DNA of 38,475 bases, taken from contig JAJDHD010000022.1 of NCBI GenBank assembly GCA_030266015.1, positions 1-38,475 on the forward strand, written 5' to 3'. Numbering within the stretch: the first letter of the stretch is position 1; each line of letters opens with the position of its first letter. The translations under genes were made by a program, and so were the position numbers. Positions 15,697 to 24,905 of this stretch are shown in pieces. Origin of the DNA: Christensenellaceae bacterium OttesenSCG-928-K19. GTDB taxonomy: Bacteria; Bacillota; Clostridia; Christensenellales; Christensenellaceae. The notes beneath the pieces were generated by a model, which was given only the letters and a program-made list of their open reading frames with translations, searched no databases and was not told where the DNA came from.

Positions 15697-18133
15697 TATT
15701 GGATTCAAAATACTGGCGTGGGCATTGTGCGTTGCTAGCGCGTGTGGCATTATTTTTGCCGCGCGCACAATGGGGCTTACCGGGGTGGACAATGCCGTCC
15801 CCAACTATGCGGATAGCTATGACAACATAAGCAACCTTCAAACATATACCAATTATTTAAAGCTGCATTATTTTGAACCGACAGACTATTCCATAAGGTT
15901 GGAAACGGAGGAGCGGACTGGAATATTAAAAAATGAGCGGAACCAGGAGATTGCCTCCGCGCTTGAATGGGGCTATTATGAGCTGCTGGATAGTGGCACC
16001 GGGATGTACAATTATGATACGGAACAGGTCGTTTATTTTGATGATTTTCTGGAGCCTGTAAGGCAGGAAACATCGACGTCCAGCGAAGAGGCTGCTGCGG
16101 TTAATGTGGATGAAGAGACGACTGCGAGCAGTACAGACGCGGCAGAGGCCGAAGGGGATGTAACGAGCTTCTCGATGGAGGAAGCTGAAGACGTTGCAGC
16201 GGAACATGCCGAGACGGCCCCCATCTTTAGGGAAATTTCCGAGACAGGATCGGGTTATTATCCACCGCTCACCGAGCGTCAAATTGAGCGCGTCACGCAA
16301 ATTGTGCAAGATTATGAAGAGCTGATAGGAAACGCGAAGCAATTTGTAATAAATGAAAGGCAGGCTGAACGTGAGGAAGCCAGCGAATATATTGCCCGGC
16401 GCACAGATATGCAATACGCAATTGTGGATGGCGGTGAGCTGGTGGAAAGCAATGCGGATGGCGATGCGGTGGGAGGCATTCAGGCGATTGACGCAAAAAT
16501 GATATCCACTTTTACAAAAGAGGGCGATGCGGAGTATGTATATACGGGAAATGGTACTGTTGAGGTGGAGGAATCATACTTTGGCCAGCCAATCTTTTAT
16601 GTCGCGCCCACAGCGGAGGCCTATGCGCGGCATGTTGCCGCCTATAATGAGCAATACGATGCGTTCAAGGTTTTCTTCGTATGGTTGATTGTGTGTATCA
16701 TCGCGTTTATCATGGGCTTTGTATGGCTGATGTATACGGCGGGCAGAAGGCCGGACAGCGATGAAGTGCGGTTGCTGCCTATAGATAAAATTGTTTACCT
16801 TGATATCGGGTTTATCATTATGCTGGTGTGCGTCGGGTTGTTGCTGTTGGGTGCATACTTAAGCTCAGGCTCCATATTCCAGTTTTTTGGCTCCGCTTCT
16901 ATCGACGCCATTGGCGTGTTCGGGATGTGCGTTTGCTTGGGCGGCGCGGTCAGTGTTGTGCTCCTTTGGTGCACCTGCCTGCAAAGGCGTGTGCGGCATG
17001 GCGGCGCCGGGGAATTCACGCTCGCATATTTGTTGTTTGGTAGCGTGAAAAAGCTATATGACGAATCTGGCCTGAAATCAAAGGCGGTGGCGGCTTTTGT
17101 CTGGTATGCAATAGCTGGTATTGTTATCGCTGGGATACTGTGTGTTGGCGTTGCCTTTAGGGATATCATCTTCCTGCCCATTGGCATTATCCTCATCATC
17201 ATATATATTATGCTTTCCCTGCGGTTTACATTGAAAAAAGCTGCGGGAGTGGCTGAGATTGCCCGCGGGGTGAAAGAAATAAAGGATGGGGATTTGGAAT
17301 ATACGATTCCCGCGCGAGGAAATTACGACCTCGACAAGATTTCCGCAGACATTAATAATATTGCGGAGGGCTTGTCTAACGCGGTGCATCGGGAAGTAAA
17401 ATCCGAGCGTATGAAGACAGAACTGATCACCAATATTTCGCATGACCTTCGTACTCCGCTCACCTCTATATTGACTTATATTGACCTGCTGAAAAAGGAA
17501 GAGGGCCTTTCGCAAAGCGCCAAGGGATATCTGGATGTGCTGGATATGAAGAGCTATCGGCTAAAGGCTCTTACAGACGACCTCTTTGAAGCGGCAAAGG
17601 CGTCCAGCGGCGACGTTACGGTAGACCTGTCCCGTATTGAGTTGGTGCAGTTTATGGAGCAGGCGCTGGGCGAGATTTCCGACAGGATGGAAAGCAGTGG
17701 ACTTGTCTTTATCAATACAATACCGCAGGAAGAATTGTATGTTCATGCCGATGGAAAGCTGCTGTTTCGTGTGATTAACAATGTGATGGATAACGTTATG
17801 AAGTATTCGTTGCCCGATTCCAGGGTATACCTTGATATCAGGCGCGACGGCGAAGGGCATATCGATGTTGTTGTCAAAAACATCTCCAAGGAAGAGCTTA
17901 ATATCACGGAAGATGAGTTGATGGAGCGGTTTGTACGCGGCGATTCCTCCCGCAATACGGAAGGCTCTGGGCTGGGCCTTGCCATCGCGCGTAATTTTAT
18001 GCAATTGATGGGCGGCAGATTCTTGATTGAGATTGACGGCGACCTGTTTAAGGTGAAAATAGAGTTGCCGGAGGTGGAGCCGCAGGAGAAGGATGAAGCG
18101 GGGGAGAATGAAGAGCCATTCTGTGAGGAATAG
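15665..18133 (+). CDS. Large membrane sensor histidine kinase (VanS-like core)
   Basis: An 822-residue kinase, unusually large. One membrane helix (about 13-33) precedes an extracytoplasmic region of about 300 residues with an acidic Ser/Thr/Glu-rich stretch (about 135-190). A block of five more helices follows (about 335-517), then a HAMP-like linker (EIARGVKEIKDGDLEY), the H-box ITNISHDLRTPLTSILTYID (His about 593) and the ATPase domain (N-box INNVMDNVMKYS, G2 GSGLGLAIARNF). The usual DxGxG G1 box is replaced by KNISKEELNI, as in some clostridial VanS-like kinases. The TTG at 15665 is preferred (AAGGTGG 8 bp before), overlapping the regulator by 32 bp. Confidence 0.92.
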   Translation: MATKSRKSRFNIGFKILAWALCVASACGIIFAARTMGLTGVDNAVPNYADSYDNISNLQTYTNYLKLHYFEPTDYSIRLETEERTGILKNERNQEIASALEWGYYELLDSGTGMYNYDTEQVVYFDDFLEPVRQETSTSSEEAAAVNVDEETTASSTDAAEAEGDVTSFSMEEAEDVAAEHAETAPIFREISETGSGYYPPLTERQIERVTQIVQDYEELIGNAKQFVINERQAEREEASEYIARRTDMQYAIVDGGELVESNADGDAVGGIQAIDAKMISTFTKEGDAEYVYTGNGTVEVEESYFGQPIFYVAPTAEAYARHVAAYNEQYDAFKVFFVWLIVCIIAFIMGFVWLMYTAGRRPDSDEVRLLPIDKIVYLDIGFIIMLVCVGLLLLGAYLSSGSIFQFFGSASIDAIGVFGMCVCLGGAVSVVLLWCTCLQRRVRHGGAGEFTLAYLLFGSVKKLYDESGLKSKAVAAFVWYAIAGIVIAGILCVGVAFRDIIFLPIGIILIIIYIMLSLRFTLKKAAGVAEIARGVKEIKDGDLEYTIPARGNYDLDKISADINNIAEGLSNAVHREVKSERMKTELITNISHDLRTPLTSILTYIDLLKKEEGLSQSAKGYLDVLDMKSYRLKALTDDLFEAAKASSGDVTVDLSRIELVQFMEQALGEISDRMESSGLVFINTIPQEELYVHADGKLLFRVINNVMDNVMKYSLPDSRVYLDIRRDGEGHIDVVVKNISKEELNITEDELMERFVRGDSSRNTEGSGLGLAIARNFMQLMGGRFLIEIDGDLFKVKIELPEVEPQEKDEAGENEEPFCEE

Positions 18134-18173
18134 GACAAACGGCGCGGTTGTGTTTGGGAAAAAATTATAGAAA

Positions 18174-18204
18174 AAAAGCGGTATCCTGTGTGGATGCCGC
18201 TTTT
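18174..18204. terminator. Bidirectional rho-independent terminator
   Basis: AAAAGCGGTATCC (18174-18186) pairs with GGATGCCGCTTTT (18192-18204; one G-T pair) around TGTGT, with A and T tracts outside. It ends the kinase operon (+) and the small gene at 18209 (-). Confidence 0.85.
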
Positions 18205-18208
18205 TGGT

Positions 18209-18478
18209 TCACTTCTTCTCATCGTCCAAAAGCTGTAGTTCAAACCGGTCAAAATCGACCCTGTCTATAAAATCGTCCGGACGAAAGGTGGCCTTGCGGA
18301 ACAAGCCAAGCTGTTTCGTGTGCTGTGAGTGCCACATGGGCGCTTCTATGTCGAATTTTTGCGCAAAATACTCAATGCATTCCAAAATGGCGGCAGACAT
18401 GTCTACTTTGTTGCTCGTAGTCGTGTCCGATTTAATGGTCTTTCCGTTTTTCCAAAGCTTGCCCCATACAGTGATCAT
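18209..18478 (-). CDS. Conserved hypothetical protein, small clostridial family
   Basis: An 89-residue protein that starts MITVWGKLWKNGK and ends with TFRPDDFIDRVDFDRFELQLLDDE. It resembles a widespread small clostridial family (start V.GKLIK.NR, a DEIC.EFDL..PIWL-type centre and an F.QDSFIE.IDFDYLEIQ end) for which I know no function. ATG 18478 is preferred over the ATG five codons upstream because family members start here; GGA precedes it. The gene is monocistronic and ends at the shared terminator at 18174-18204. Confidence 0.65.
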   Translation of the reverse strand: MITVWGKLWKNGKTIKSDTTTSNKVDMSAAILECIEYFAQKFDIEAPMWHSQHTKQLGLFRKATFRPDDFIDRVDFDRFELQLLDDEKK

Positions 18479-18615
18479 TCTTTGTTCCATTTCTGTGTTG
18501 TTTTGTTGTGAATCCCATCATATCAATTTCGGGCAAAAAAAACAAGGAAAAAGTGCGGCACGCAGCAAAGGGCACAACGCAATAGCGCTTACCCTTTGCT
18601 ATATTGGCGATTGCC

Positions 18616-19932
18616 CTATTGTAATGGGACCGTGATTGCGCCTGACGTATATCGCTCGTCGGTTGATTCATTGTATGGGAGGAGCGTGAGTTCCCTCCAA
18701 TTTTCGTCTGGAAAGGGGATGGAAAATTGGAAATAAACCGCATGGTTGCCACTTCCACAAAAGCGCAGCACCTCATACAGGCCGGCCTGCCCGGACTCAA
18801 AGCCGGAGGAATCATCCTTCACAGTATCGGATATACCGTCGCGCGTCAGGTAAATACCAAGTTTTTCCTTTAGAATCTGCCCGTCTGCAAGCATCTCAAA
18901 CCTGAGGTTTTCACCAAATCCGTCGCTGTTTTCCACCAATATGCTGGCGTTTATTTCATATGGTTTGACACGCACATGTTCTACGGTTGCGCCATAGCCG
19001 TTTATTTCACGCCGTTGGTTTGTTACAGTTTCTGCCATGGAGCTGTCCGTTTTGATTTTGATTGGAACCGCGACCCGGCCTTGTGTGGCGTAGGTGCCGG
19101 AATATCCCTCACCCAGATTGGTATTGCCGGACCGCCAAACGGTTGCGCCCTGCCATTCTTCGTTATATGCTTTGTCACCAGATTCGGCAACCGGCACGAC
19201 AAGTATTTCCGATGTGCCATCGTTGGCTATATCCCAGTTTTCCAGGTAAAGATAGAAGGTCAGGTCTTCCGCGCCATCCAGCATGGATGCGTCCTTCCCC
19301 AATCCAAAGGTATTGTCTCCAAACACATTGCTCACAGTAATGGTATTATCTCCTTCTGTAACGGCATACGCACTGCCGCCCAAAAACTCATTTCCCAGCC
19401 GCACAGCCACATTGCCCAGCGTTTGTATTTGCATAGTTTCTCCTGTTGGGGCTTGCGCAAGAAGCGTGGATAGGTCGTTGCCAAGAATATGCGATACATC
19501 TGCCGAGCCTTTATCCAAGGTATAATTGAGATATAGCCTGTCACCGTCATACAGTGCTTCGGTGACGGTGAGTGGCCCCAAGTCATAAATCCAGTCCGCG
19601 CCGCCCGCCAAATCGGCCTGCTCAACAGTCGGCTCGCCGCGCATCACGTTGCTTTGCACCTCCGGATATGCTACAGCCTGCCGATCTTCTGGCGGGGTAG
19701 ACATATAATCCGCTACAGAAGTAAAAAAATCCAACACAGCCGCGCGCACGGGTGGCATAGCCATCACAAATACTATGGCTGCGGTTGCTCCTGCGATAAC
19801 AGGGATCCAATGGGTTTTCCTTTTGTGGGCTGTTTTTTGCTGTGCCTGCTGCCAGATAGATTCTTTTGCCACGTCTTCAAAATAGCTGCTGTCAAATGCC
19901 TGGCTTAGCATTTTGTCCACGTCATATTTCAT
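18616..19932 (-). CDS. DUF4179-type anti-sigma factor
   Basis: A 438-residue single-pass membrane protein. A short cytoplasmic N-terminus (about residues 1-40, MKYDVDKMLSQAFDSSYFEDVAKESIWQQ) should hold the sigma factor. A membrane helix (WIPVIAGATAAIVFVMAMPP) follows, then a DUF4179-like extracytoplasmic domain of about 370 residues with beta-rich repeats (LTVTEALYDGDRLYLNYTLD). This is the standard partner of clostridial ECF sigma factors. The start ATG 19932 has GGAGG 8 bp upstream and overlaps the end of the sigma gene by 11 bp. The signal sensed is unknown; envelope stress is the usual expectation. Confidence 0.83.
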   Translation of the reverse strand: MKYDVDKMLSQAFDSSYFEDVAKESIWQQAQQKTAHKRKTHWIPVIAGATAAIVFVMAMPPVRAAVLDFFTSVADYMSTPPEDRQAVAYPEVQSNVMRGEPTVEQADLAGGADWIYDLGPLTVTEALYDGDRLYLNYTLDKGSADVSHILGNDLSTLLAQAPTGETMQIQTLGNVAVRLGNEFLGGSAYAVTEGDNTITVSNVFGDNTFGLGKDASMLDGAEDLTFYLYLENWDIANDGTSEILVVPVAESGDKAYNEEWQGATVWRSGNTNLGEGYSGTYATQGRVAVPIKIKTDSSMAETVTNQRREINGYGATVEHVRVKPYEINASILVENSDGFGENLRFEMLADGQILKEKLGIYLTRDGISDTVKDDSSGFESGQAGLYEVLRFCGSGNHAVYFQFSIPFPDENWRELTLLPYNESTDERYTSGAITVPLQ

Positions 19933-20446
19933 GATATTCACCTCCGATTGTACTATCCTCCGGCGTTAACAGGACTTTCAGTTTTTGCCGTGCGCGGAAC
20001 AGGCGTGTCTTGACGGCGGAATAAGAGATGCCCAGCAGATCTGCCGTTTCCAGCTCGGAAAAGCCACCGTAGTAATACAGCTTTATGGGAAGGGCCAGCT
20101 TTTGCCCCAGACTGTCCACTGCCTTGCGCAGCTCGCGCGCCGCCTCGCGGTAAACATAGGTTTCTTCATTTTGCGTGGTGATGCTGTTTAGGTATGCGTT
20201 TAGGTCGTCTATTGGAATTTCACGCTGTTTTGCGCGAATCCGTTTTGCCTCGTTGATCGCGATGCGCACAAAGTATGCTTCCGCATTGTCAATCCGGCGT
20301 TTTTGCATGGCACCCATCAGCCGTACCAGTGCTTCGGAAACAGCATCCTCTGCCCCCTGTGCGTCAAAGCACACGGCCTTTGCCGCACGATAGGCCTTTT
20401 TATAGGACTGCTCAAACACCTGCTCCAGGCTTATGTTCACAGTCAT
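19922..20446 (-). CDS. ECF-subfamily RNA polymerase sigma factor
   Basis: A 174-residue sigma-70 family factor with only regions 2 and 4. Region 2 spans about residues 8-75 (DAQGAEDAVSEALVRLMGAM, then AYFVRIAINEAKRIR) and region 4 about 108-160 (LPIKLYYYGGFSELETADLLGISYSAVKTRLFRARQKL), the DNA-binding helix-turn-helix for the -35 element. GGGAGG precedes the ATG. It is held by the anti-sigma factor encoded in the overlapping downstream gene. An ECF-type promoter about 60 bp upstream suggests positive autoregulation. Confidence 0.94.
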   Translation of the reverse strand: MTVNISLEQVFEQSYKKAYRAAKAVCFDAQGAEDAVSEALVRLMGAMQKRRIDNAEAYFVRIAINEAKRIRAKQREIPIDDLNAYLNSITTQNEETYVYREAARELRKAVDSLGQKLALPIKLYYYGGFSELETADLLGISYSAVKTRLFRARQKLKVLLTPEDSTIGGEYHEI

Positions 20447-20505
20447 GCTTTCACCTCCCTTGATCTGGTACTACAACGGGAGTATTTTTCTTCTCCTACC
20501 CATAA

Positions 20506-20532
20506 GACCCGGCAGGGGCGAAAAAGGTTACC
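20506..20532 (-). promoter_or_regulatory. ECF-type autoregulatory promoter
   Basis: On the minus strand GGTAACCTTTTT (20532-20521) carries the AAC core and T-tract of ECF -35 elements. GGTC (20509-20506) lies 16 bp after GTAACC as a -10-like element. Position ahead of the sigma gene supports self-activation. Confidence 0.6.
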
Positions 20533-20542
20533 TCATGGGATG

Positions 20543-20572
20543 AAAAAAGGGGAACGCAGGCTGCGTCCCCCA
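20543..20572 (-). terminator. Rho-independent terminator of the M29 aminopeptidase gene
   Basis: On the minus strand GGGGGACGCA pairs with TGCGTTCCCC (one G-T pair) around a 3-nt loop, followed by T6, 18 bp after the stop codon. Confidence 0.85.
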
Positions 20573-20589
20573 GTAGATTTCGGTTTTTA

Positions 20590-21705
20590 TTATTTTAAAT
20601 TGTCCGGATTCAGGCCTTTTAGCTCCTCCGCCACAAAGATGCCGTCCTTTCGCACCAGCACATCGTCAAAGTAAATTTCGCCGCCGCCCATCTCCGGCGT
20701 TTGCACCAGCACAAGATCCCAGTGCACTGCGCTTTCATTTCCGTTATAAGCGTCGTCGTAGGCGCTGCCTGGCGTAAAGTGCAGGCTGCCCGCGATCTTC
20801 TCGTCAAATAAAATATCGCCCATAGAGCGTGTGATGTGGGGGTTGATGCCCAGGGAGAATTCGCCCACATAGCGCGCGCCCTCGTCTGTATCGAAGATTT
20901 CGTTAACACGCTTGGTATCGTTTGCTGTCGCTTCGATGATCTTTCCGTCTTTAAAGTTCAGGCTGACATTCTCAAATTTAAAGCCTCGGTTGATAGAGGG
21001 CGTGTTATAGGTGATCCGCCCGTTCACACTGTCGCGCACAGGTGCGGTGTATACTTCGCCGTCTGGCACGTTAAAATGCCCGGCGCATTTTTTAGCGCCT
21101 ATATCTTTGATAGAAAAGGTGATGTCTGTGCCCGGCCCTGTAATGTGTACCTTGTCCGTGCGCGCGTAATAATCCAGCAGCGCGTCCATTTCTTTTGACA
21201 TTTTGGCATAGTCAAGGTTGCACACCTTAAAATAAAAATCCTCAAATGCCTCGGTGCTCATGCTTGCCTGCTGTGCCATCGATGGGGTGGGATACCGCAG
21301 CACCACCCAGTTTGTGTTTTTCACACGAAGGTTGTGGTGCACCTCTTTGGAATAAATGGATTGGTACATCTCCATTTTATCTGGAGGAACGTCGCCCATT
21401 TCCGTGGCATTCATGCCGCCGCGAAACGCTATGTAAGCCTGCATTTCCTTCATGCGTGCGCTGTCCCATTTTGTAATGTTTTCAATTTGCTCCCTGCTTG
21501 CCTGCATCAGCCATTCGCGCGTAACCGCAGCGTGCGGCATTGTTGTGTAAGGGTTTCCGCCTGCTGCGTAGGTTTCTTTAATAAGCTGCTGCACAAGGGC
21601 GTCATCGCAGCCTGTCACATCGATCAATACATTATCGCCCTTTTTCACCCTGCACGAATAATTTACCAGTGTGTGGCATAGTTTTTTTACTCTTTCGTCT
21701 ACCAT
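20590..21705 (-). CDS. M29 family aminopeptidase (AmpS/AmpT-like)
   Basis: A 371-residue metallo-aminopeptidase. The M29 metal and catalytic positions are visible as the Glu in VPDGEVYTAP, the Glu in YVGEFSLGINPH, the His in GSLHFTPGSAYDD and the His-Asp pair in AVHWDLV. The N-terminal domain shows VKKGDNVLIDVTG. These dimeric cytoplasmic enzymes release N-terminal residues with broad specificity and use Co/Zn. The start ATG 21705 follows AGAGG by about 9 bp. Single gene with an extended -10 promoter and its own terminator. Confidence 0.93.
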   Translation of the reverse strand: MVDERVKKLCHTLVNYSCRVKKGDNVLIDVTGCDDALVQQLIKETYAAGGNPYTTMPHAAVTREWLMQASREQIENITKWDSARMKEMQAYIAFRGGMNATEMGDVPPDKMEMYQSIYSKEVHHNLRVKNTNWVVLRYPTPSMAQQASMSTEAFEDFYFKVCNLDYAKMSKEMDALLDYYARTDKVHITGPGTDITFSIKDIGAKKCAGHFNVPDGEVYTAPVRDSVNGRITYNTPSINRGFKFENVSLNFKDGKIIEATANDTKRVNEIFDTDEGARYVGEFSLGINPHITRSMGDILFDEKIAGSLHFTPGSAYDDAYNGNESAVHWDLVLVQTPEMGGGEIYFDDVLVRKDGIFVAEELKGLNPDNLK

Positions 21706-21745
21706 TTTATTTACCTCTGCTCTGCAATTGATATTTATATTCATT

Positions 21746-21754
21746 ATTATAGCA
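21746..21754 (-). promoter_or_regulatory. Extended -10 promoter of the M29 gene
   Basis: TGC-TATAAT on the minus strand (21754-21746), about 41 bp before the start codon. No good -35 box is seen. Confidence 0.5.
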
Positions 21755-21947
21755 CATATGTAAACACAGCGGCAGGTGTGTTAAACATGAGGATGCTGCC
21801 GGTAAAGCCAATAGGGAGAAACTTGCTAATACAAGCAAAAACGCGAAATAGTCCTCTGGAGGTAAAGTATACCCTTTTGGGCGTTTTCTGTCATGCGTAA
21901 ATCCGTAAAATAAGATATAGGGATTGGACAAAAGGATGTGAAAGGAA

Positions 21948-24299
21948 GTGGCGCAAAACAAAAAGCGGATTAAAAAGTGGTTAAGAATATTAACCCTGGT
22001 GCTTGCGCTGCTCATTCTAGCGGCGGTGACGGTGTCGCATGGCGCCGGGGAGGAAGATAAAGTGGATGCCGGAGTGGTGGCGGAAAGCGTAGATGCTGGG
22101 GAAACGGGTGATGGAGCAATACAACTTGATACAGAACAACCGTTGGTTGTTCCGGAGGAAGAGACACAGCAAAACGAAGAGCATGGCACGGCACAAGAAG
22201 CGGGTGGCGCGGATGAGGCGTCTGAGGGAAATGAAGAATATCTGGAAGAGCAACAAAGTGTGGAAACCGAGGCCGAGGCGAAAGTGCAACCGGAGCAGCA
22301 TGAGGAACAGGCCGACGGGCAAGAGGATAGTGTAGAGGAAGAGGGACAGCCGGATACAGAGCAAAGCCAAAGCCAAAGCATACAGCCGCTCAATGCATAT
22401 GGATATACGGTTCTGCCGGATGGCGCCAGTGCGGTGGTGACTGACTTTTTGCAGCTAAAGGACGCGATAGAGAAGGACAACGGCATTGTAAATGTCTATC
22501 TGGGGGCGGATATAGAGCTGCTGCAAAACAGGACGGTGATACCGGCATCCAAGACGGTGTTTACACTGTCCGGCACAGACCCAAGGACGGGCATACAATA
22601 TACGATTACGGAGCATAAAACGACAGGGCTCGCCAATATTGTGGTGCCCAGCGGCAACAAGGCGACAAGGACGGTAACAATGGAGGATATGACCATTGTG
22701 AACCAAGGCGATTATTACGGGCTGATTGGTATTGAGGATATCGGCGGCGGTGTGGATATGATAGCGAGGAACATATCGTTTGCGGGGAGGCAGTTTGCGT
22801 ATAACCCATACGGGCGGTTGATATTTGAAGGCGATAACAGCATCACGATCAACCAGGTGACAAGCGGAGGCGTAGGGGAAGAAGTGGCAGAGGTGTTGAA
22901 TGTGGTTGTCCGGGGAAGCCTTACCGTTAACTTCAACTCCACATTCCATGTGTTTAGGATGAATACTGGCGCGGGCACATTCACAGTGGAAGGCAGCTTG
23001 GTGCTGAATGCATCCAGAATCGCATCTGGCAACGGTGTAATCCAGAGCCTGACAGGCGCAAGCGCTGTCGGGATGTATGTCCGGGCGGGCGCAAGCGTGG
23101 ATATTACGGCAAACAACAGGCTGGCAAGCGGCATATTAAGCGAGCTGGTGGTAGAGGACGGCGCGGTGTTCCGATTCGAAAAGACGGGGACGGCCGCTTA
23201 CCCGGCAATCAATCTGCGGCAAAGGCTGTCGGTAGGCACGGGCGCGGTGTTCTATGCATCGCAAAGCGCAGCAAGCTACCTGATACAGTTTAGCGAAGTG
23301 CCGTCTGCAATGGCGGGCGGCGTGATGGAATTTAACAGCCCGGAGAAGGTGACGCTGCAAAACATCGGTGGTGCGCGGATGGTATACGGCACAAAAACGG
23401 AGGAGTTTACTGTTACAACGCAATACCTTGACTATTGGAGTAGCGGGCAGGATCTCGCGGCAGACGCGGCATACAGCTTTTCCAAGAAGGATGTGCCGGG
23501 CGGGGAGGATATCACCATAAGAATGACGCATAAAGCGGGAGTGCCGGTCGGCATTGTATCAAACAACGCTGATATTACGGCGGATAAGCTGAAGCTGGAT
23601 GCGACGGCAAAGCAGGTTGTGCTTGGCCAGGAATCCAAGGCGACGTTGAAATTCACGGCACAGTTGGAAGAAACAGGCGATGCGGTAGCTGGGTTTGCGA
23701 TGGAAGACCAACTGGCCGAAAAGTGGGTGGAAACAGTGGTTTGGCCACAGGAGGTTCCCGGATACATTGCGACTGGGTATTCGGTGGATGGCGGTGATGT
23801 GCAGCAACTGCAGAACGGGCAGGCAAAGTTGATACCGCAGGAGAATGAAGTGAAGATTGTTTTTTATTATGCGGAGCCGGTTTTGGAGGTTAGTGTACCT
23901 GTAAAGATGATGTTTGCGGCATATGAAAATAATGGCGGGGAGATCACCTCGCGGGAATATGAGTTTCGGAACGGTTCGGCGTTTGATGTGGATGTCTCGC
24001 TGGTGGGAGTGTCCGGGATGGAAGGAACGGAAAACATGGGGTTGAGGACGCGGGAGGAAGCGCAGCAAATCGGTGGACTGTGGCTGGAGCTGGCCCCACG
24101 GGATACAAGCAGGTTTAACGCGGTTGATTTTGCCACCGCAACGAGCGGTCCGCAATATATCGGGCGGCTGGGCGATGATGGGGATGCGCAAAACCGCACA
24201 ATGGAATACACGCTGGGCGGCTGGCATTATGGCAGCTTTGGCACCGAGGCAGCATGGCCGGCCTGGCAGGTGGAGTTTTTGTTTGAGATGGGCAAATAA
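21948..24299 (+). CDS. Exported surface protein with pectate-lyase-like adhesive domain
   Basis: A 783-residue protein. A basic N-terminus and hydrophobic helix (about residues 12-31) form a signal peptide or anchor. A Glu/Gln-rich low-complexity linker (about 35-145) follows, then a beta-helix region (about 155-440) with landmarks of pectate-lyase-like adhesive domains (FLQLKDAI, MTIVNQGDYYGLIG, FAYNPYGRLIFEG, many repeated strands). Linker and Ig-like segments come next, then a C-terminal module (about 642-783) starting VSVPVKMMFAAYE and ending GGWHYGSFGTE..WPAW. That module recurs in the third gene of the cluster. No LPXTG or canonical WxL motif is seen. GTG start with AAAGGA 11 bp upstream. 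First gene of a three-gene operon; probable adhesin or matrix component. Confidence 0.8.
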   Translation: MAQNKKRIKKWLRILTLVLALLILAAVTVSHGAGEEDKVDAGVVAESVDAGETGDGAIQLDTEQPLVVPEEETQQNEEHGTAQEAGGADEASEGNEEYLEEQQSVETEAEAKVQPEQHEEQADGQEDSVEEEGQPDTEQSQSQSIQPLNAYGYTVLPDGASAVVTDFLQLKDAIEKDNGIVNVYLGADIELLQNRTVIPASKTVFTLSGTDPRTGIQYTITEHKTTGLANIVVPSGNKATRTVTMEDMTIVNQGDYYGLIGIEDIGGGVDMIARNISFAGRQFAYNPYGRLIFEGDNSITINQVTSGGVGEEVAEVLNVVVRGSLTVNFNSTFHVFRMNTGAGTFTVEGSLVLNASRIASGNGVIQSLTGASAVGMYVRAGASVDITANNRLASGILSELVVEDGAVFRFEKTGTAAYPAINLRQRLSVGTGAVFYASQSAASYLIQFSEVPSAMAGGVMEFNSPEKVTLQNIGGARMVYGTKTEEFTVTTQYLDYWSSGQDLAADAAYSFSKKDVPGGEDITIRMTHKAGVPVGIVSNNADITADKLKLDATAKQVVLGQESKATLKFTAQLEETGDAVAGFAMEDQLAEKWVETVVWPQEVPGYIATGYSVDGGDVQQLQNGQAKLIPQENEVKIVFYYAEPVLEVSVPVKMMFAAYENNGGEITSREYEFRNGSAFDVDVSLVGVSGMEGTENMGLRTREEAQQIGGLWLELAPRDTSRFNAVDFATATSGPQYIGRLGDDGDAQNRTMEYTLGGWHYGSFGTEAAWPAWQVEFLFEMGK

Positions 24300-24316
24300 G
24301 GAAAAGGAGAAAGCAA

Positions 24317-24892
24317 ATGAATACAGCAATCAGAATGACAAAGCAAGAAATAAAAGAGCAGGAAAAACGCAAGCAAAAAAGGTGGACGCTGATCGCCATC
24401 CTGCTGCTGCTTGTAGCGGCGCTTGGGTTCATCATTTATATGGCAAACTACCCGACGACACAAGCGGCGCACATGGTGGCGGGAGATATCTTCCCGGGCG
24501 CGGGAACGGCGGAGGAAGGGAATTTGCCGGGTATGACAGAGGATGAAATCAAGGCGCAAATGCAAAGGGAAGTGGACGAGACGATGTTTTCGTTCAAGGT
24601 AAATGCCCAGCCGGTCTTTGAGGACGGGAGCGGCGAAGGGACGCTGCGCATAGAGAACCCGAGCCACAATGTTTACCCGTTTGTGGTGGAGATATTCCTG
24701 GATGAGACCGGGGAAAAGGTCTATGACTCGGGTGGGGTGCTCCCCAACCATCATATAGAAACGGCAAAGCTGACCACGGCACTTGCCGGGGGAACGTACA
24801 AAGCGACAGCTTATATCAATGCCTATGACCCGGATACAAATGAATTCCAAGGGAAATCGGCTGTGAGCATGGAACTGGTCATTCAAAACTAG
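24317..24892 (+). CDS. Membrane-anchored protein with Ig-like beta domain
   Basis: A 191-residue protein. A strongly basic N-terminus (KQEIKEQEKRKQKR) and one membrane helix (about residues 23-45) precede a short linker and a beta-sandwich-like domain (about 85-191) with VNAQPVFEDGSGEGTLRIEN, VVEIFLDETGEKVYDSGG, PNHHIETAKL and TYKATAYINAYDPDTNEFQGK. This domain type recurs in uncharacterised surface-protein loci of Bacillota; I know no assigned function. It starts 17 bp after the adhesin-like gene with AAAGGAG and ends 13 bp before the third gene. It may anchor or assemble the two secreted products at the membrane, by analogy with partner proteins in WxL loci; this is inference. Confidence 0.75.
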   Translation: MNTAIRMTKQEIKEQEKRKQKRWTLIAILLLLVAALGFIIYMANYPTTQAAHMVAGDIFPGAGTAEEGNLPGMTEDEIKAQMQREVDETMFSFKVNAQPVFEDGSGEGTLRIENPSHNVYPFVVEIFLDETGEKVYDSGGVLPNHHIETAKLTTALAGGTYKATAYINAYDPDTNEFQGKSAVSMELVIQN

Positions 24893-24905
24893 GAGGTTTT
24901 AAAAT

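Noticed and set aside
21706-21947. c-di-GMP riboswitch or clear sigma-A promoter ahead of the surface-protein cluster
   Set aside because: No conserved riboswitch core was found, and the -35/-10 candidates (for example TAAAAT, TAAGAT) have no matching partner at proper distance.
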